Shown here: piece by piece, positions 32,306-34,433 of the stretch
Position numbering within the stretch: the stretch's first letter is position 1
Layout of the letters: each line of letters opens with the position of its first letter
NCBI GenBank assembly: GCA_016845145.1
Contig: JAERTE010000147.1
Location: 1-34,433 of the forward strand
Direction: 5' to 3'
From: Rhodospirillaceae bacterium
Lineage (GTDB): Bacteria > Pseudomonadota > Alphaproteobacteria > Rhodospirillales > Casp-alpha2
Length of the DNA: 34,433 nt
Notes under the pieces: model-generated
Database searches by the model: none
What the model was told of the DNA's origin: nothing
What the model saw: only the letters and a program-made list of their open reading frames with translations
Made by a program: the position numbers and the translations under genes

Positions 32306-33538
32306 ATGCGCCAAGTGGTTCTCTCCGTATCATCGCTGCTGATCGGCATGGCATTGCTGCAGCTTGGCAATGGGTCCTTGCAGACACTGTTGTCGGTCAG
32401 GTTGGCAGCTGCGGGCGAAGCCCCCTGGCTGATAGGCCTGGTGATGGCGCAGTACTCAGTCGGCATCGTGCTCGGAACGCTCTACGGCCACAAGCTGATC
32501 ATGACCGTCGGGCATATTCGCGCTTTTACCGCTTTTGGCTCTACCATGTCGGCAATCACACTCGGCCACGCTTTCATTGGTGAGCTTTGGGCATGGGGTT
32601 TGTTTCGGTTTTTGGTCGGCGCCTGCGCGGTGGGCATGCTCATGTGCGTTGAAAGTTGGCTCAACGCGCGGACCGACAACCGAAGTCGAGGTCAGGTATT
32701 TTCGCTCTATGTGATCACGGTCTATTTGTTTCAGGGGATCGGCCAGTTTCTTATCCAGTTACCCGATGACAGCGGTTTCGAGTTGTTCATCATTATGTCG
32801 GTGCTGATGTCGCTGGCGGTTGTGCCTGTGGCGGTTACCAAGATGCCTGCACCTACTCTGCCCGAGGCATCAAGATTCGATTTCATGCGGTTGTGGCGAA
32901 CATCACCAACGGGCATGGTGGTGTCACTGATGTCGGGTTTGATCCTTGGCGCCTTTTACGGTGTCGGGCCGGTGTTTGCTCAGTTTTCAGGATACGACCG
33001 GGCCGGTACAGCGATGTTTATGAGTGCGGTCATTATCGGTGGCCTGATCATGCAATGGCCCATTGGCAAGTTTTCGGACGGTCGCGACCGGCGCGGCGTC
33101 ATCATCGGCATTAACATAGCTCTAATCGCCGTTTGCATTGCCATGGTGGCAGGCAATCCTTCCGGTTATGAATTAATTGCACTGGCAGTTGCTTTTGGCA
33201 GTTTGAGCGCCGCGCTCTATCCGTTGTCCGTTGCTTTTACCAACGACTACCTGGAGCCTGAGGACTTGGTTCCGGCTGCGGGTGGTTTGGTGATGGCCTA
33301 CGGTATCGGCGCCATCGCGGGGCCACTGTTTGCCGCCGTCAGTATCGAATGGCTGGGCGCGAAGGGCCTGTTCGTTTTTTGCGGTTCAATGGCGCTTGCG
33401 GCGGCGGTTTTGGTATTTTGGCGCATGCGCCAACGCGAAGCGCCGCCTGTGGAAGATCAAGTGGATTTCCAAGCCATGCCGCGTACGTCACCTATCATTG
33501 GTGAGCTTGATCCGCGAGGCGAGCCGACTTCGGATTGA
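32306..33538 (+). CDS. MFS transporter, YcaD-like
   Basis: This is a 410-residue polytopic membrane protein with about 12 hydrophobic helices in two halves separated by a loop near residue 195 (PAPTLPEASRFDF). It contains LMCVESWLNARTDNRSRGQ, typical of the YcaD branch of the major facilitator superfamily, and the loop motif GKFSDGRDRRGVI between helices 8 and 9. The C-terminus is a 40-residue hydrophilic tail. These are proton-coupled importers or exporters with mostly unknown substrates. AAAGGAAG lies just before ATG 32306. Its place after the dimethylglycine dehydrogenase-like gene might suggest N-methyl amino-acid transport, but the hairpin between them weakens that. Confidence 0.87.
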   Translation: MRQVVLSVSSLLIGMALLQLGNGSLQTLLSVRLAAAGEAPWLIGLVMAQYSVGIVLGTLYGHKLIMTVGHIRAFTAFGSTMSAITLGHAFIGELWAWGLFRFLVGACAVGMLMCVESWLNARTDNRSRGQVFSLYVITVYLFQGIGQFLIQLPDDSGFELFIIMSVLMSLAVVPVAVTKMPAPTLPEASRFDFMRLWRTSPTGMVVSLMSGLILGAFYGVGPVFAQFSGYDRAGTAMFMSAVIIGGLIMQWPIGKFSDGRDRRGVIIGINIALIAVCIAMVAGNPSGYELIALAVAFGSLSAALYPLSVAFTNDYLEPEDLVPAAGGLVMAYGIGAIAGPLFAAVSIEWLGAKGLFVFCGSMALAAAVLVFWRMRQREAPPVEDQVDFQAMPRTSPIIGELDPRGEPTSD

Positions 33539-33654
33539 AAATTCCGCTGCGAATTCGTTCATGCCTGTTAATATGTAGATAGCTGACGGAAGTTGCGTCG
33601 GCAAAGCGCGACTGCCACATCATAGTTAGTGAATGCGCAAGGATTATGGTTGTA

Positions 33655-34047
33655 ATGAGTGGTCAGCTGAAACGAATAATGTGTGTGGAAGACGAGCCTG
33701 ACGTTCAACCGGTTCTCCGGTTGGCGCTGCAGCGCGTCGGCGAATTTGAGGTTTTGATTTGTGGTAGTGGAGAAGAGGCAATCGCGGACGGTCCGGCATT
33801 CGCACCGGACTTGATGGTGTTCGATGTTGTCATGCCGGGCATGGATGGACCTACGACGCTGGCCCGGGTGCGAAACATGCCCGAGCTCGCCGATGTGCCA
33901 GCGGTTTTCCTGACCGGCAAAACGAAACCCGAAGATATCGCTCATTACCGGACCTTGGGCGTTATCGGTATCGTGCCAAAACCTTTTGATATTAAAGAGT
34001 TGTCAGCGCAGTTGCAGAAAATATGGGATAACGCCGTGGCGCCGTGA
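33655..34047 (+). CDS. Single-domain response regulator (CheY-like)
   Basis: This 130-residue protein is only a receiver domain. The acidic residues are in CVEDEPD, the phosphoacceptor is Asp57 in MVFDVVMPGMDGP, the conserved Thr is in FLTGKTKPED and Lys109 in VPKPFDIKEL, so it should be phosphorylated by a histidine kinase. There is no output domain; such proteins act by binding partners. ATG 33655 lies 11 bases after AAGGA, while ATG 33646 is only 2 bases after it, so I favour the former. No kinase gene is adjacent and the gene appears monocistronic between the MFS gene and the tRNA. It differs from the receiver protein at 17732, which has a longer basic tail. Confidence 0.87.
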   Translation: MSGQLKRIMCVEDEPDVQPVLRLALQRVGEFEVLICGSGEEAIADGPAFAPDLMVFDVVMPGMDGPTTLARVRNMPELADVPAVFLTGKTKPEDIAHYRTLGVIGIVPKPFDIKELSAQLQKIWDNAVAP

Positions 34048-34081
34048 GGGCTGGGTTGCAGGTTCAAGATTTGTTGGCGTT

Positions 34082-34156
34082 TGGAGCGGGTGAAGGGAAT
34101 CGAACCCTCGACACCGAGCTTGGGAAGCTCGTGCTCTACCACTGAGCTACACCCGC
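34082..34156 (-). tRNA. tRNA-Gly (anticodon CCC)
   Basis: The minus strand folds as a complete tRNA. The acceptor stem is GCGGGTG/CACCCGC, the D arm GCTC...GAGC, the anticodon stem CGAGC/GCTCG around loop TTCCCAA, and the T arm GAGGG TTCGATT CCCTT. Discriminator T is followed by an encoded CCA. The anticodon CCC (34122-34124 on the plus strand) reads GGG glycine codons. Confidence 0.93.
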
Positions 34157-34433
34157 TTAACGCATTGTTATTATTATGTTTGCCGTACGATCTTTTAAGA
34201 TCAATTATAATATTTGATGCAAAAACGATACAAATCTTTGCTCACGATGAGAAATAGCTAACGACATGGCGAAAAGCAAGCAGCAGGCTGAACGCGAAGT
34301 GCTGCTAGATTAGCTTAGTTACATCCTAAGTGTCTCTAAGCGCCTTCCCAGCCTTCATCCAGCTCAACCGTCATCAACAAATCATGCCCGTCTACGCCCC
34401 TGTATCAAGCAGGTGGGGGAGTAAGGGGGCTGG
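34157..34433. other. tRNA upstream region and right edge of the window
   Basis: A 6-bp hairpin GATCTT-TT-AAGATC lies at 34189-34202, near the expected tRNA transcription start. On the minus strand, 34336-34404 is open for 22 codons and ends VELDEGWEGA, which looks like a protein C-terminus, but a stop interrupts its frame upstream. On the plus strand, a 15-codon frame starting MAKSKQQAER lies at 34266-34313. Neither is a supported gene. Confidence 0.35.
34204..34233 (-). promoter_or_regulatory. Probable promoter of the tRNA-Gly gene
   Basis: On the minus strand a perfect TATAAT -10 (34204-34209) follows TTGTAT (34228-34233) with an 18-base spacer. Transcription would start about 40 bases before the mature tRNA, a normal leader length for a tRNA precursor. 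Confidence 0.4.

Noticed and set aside
34266..34313. 15-codon frame starting MAKSKQQAER
   Set aside because: Too short, with a weak ribosome site; it cannot be told from chance.

Overview
The window looks like a chromosomal segment of an alphaproteobacterium. A free-living, possibly marine, member of the Rhodospirillales is my best guess, but I could not run a phylogenetic check. The reasons are the moderately high GC of the coding sequence, E. coli-type SerA beside a class V aminotransferase, FixK/FNR-type boxes (TTGAC-N4-[AG]TCAA), a CheY-like protein with a C-terminal GPDRRRK tail, and many CoA-, amino-acid- and hydroxyacid-handling enzymes. I see no phage genes, transposase, CRISPR array or plasmid functions.

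Layout. (1) 1-6724: a truncated LysR regulator diverges from a LonB-like protease. The protease stop codon directly abuts a 1063-residue SAM / class III cyclase / ATPase / TPR signalling protein, and a CBS-domain protein lies convergent to it. (2) 6799-8546: a perfect FNR/FixK-like box sits between the CBS gene and a TauD-type dioxygenase coupled to an orphan ABC ATPase. (3) 8543-12917: a PhyH dioxygenase diverges from an Ldh_2 oxidoreductase, followed by serA and a class V aminotransferase. (4) 12918-17556: an island around a GntR/FCD regulator. One side holds a D-2-hydroxyacid dehydrogenase and a crotonase lacking both usual catalytic glutamates; the other holds a dialkylglycine-decarboxylase-like aminotransferase and an SDR dehydrogenase. 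(5) 17579-22733: an FNR-like box, then a receiver protein, an Hpt-like protein and a 1302-residue receptor with four tandem periplasmic solute-binding domains, one membrane helix and a cytoplasmic SpoIIE/PP2C phosphatase. A 39-residue membrane protein is convergent to it. (6) 23318-27126: a LysR regulator divergent from an AcnB aconitase. (7) 27682-32185: a CoA-transferase/crotonase operon divergent from a dimethylglycine/sarcosine dehydrogenase-like enzyme, followed by a hairpin and an MFS transporter. (8) 33655-34156: a stand-alone receiver protein and a tRNA-Gly(CCC).

How the genes may work together. The metabolic genes suit an organism that scavenges amino acids, hydroxyacids, methylated amines and CoA-activated acids, each set beside its own regulator or operator-like repeat. 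The most striking system is the receiver / Hpt-like / four-sensor SpoIIE phosphatase module. It has no histidine kinase and no STAS partner nearby and carries an FNR-like box upstream, so it may link several extracellular ligands, and perhaps oxygen status, to a phosphorylation switch.
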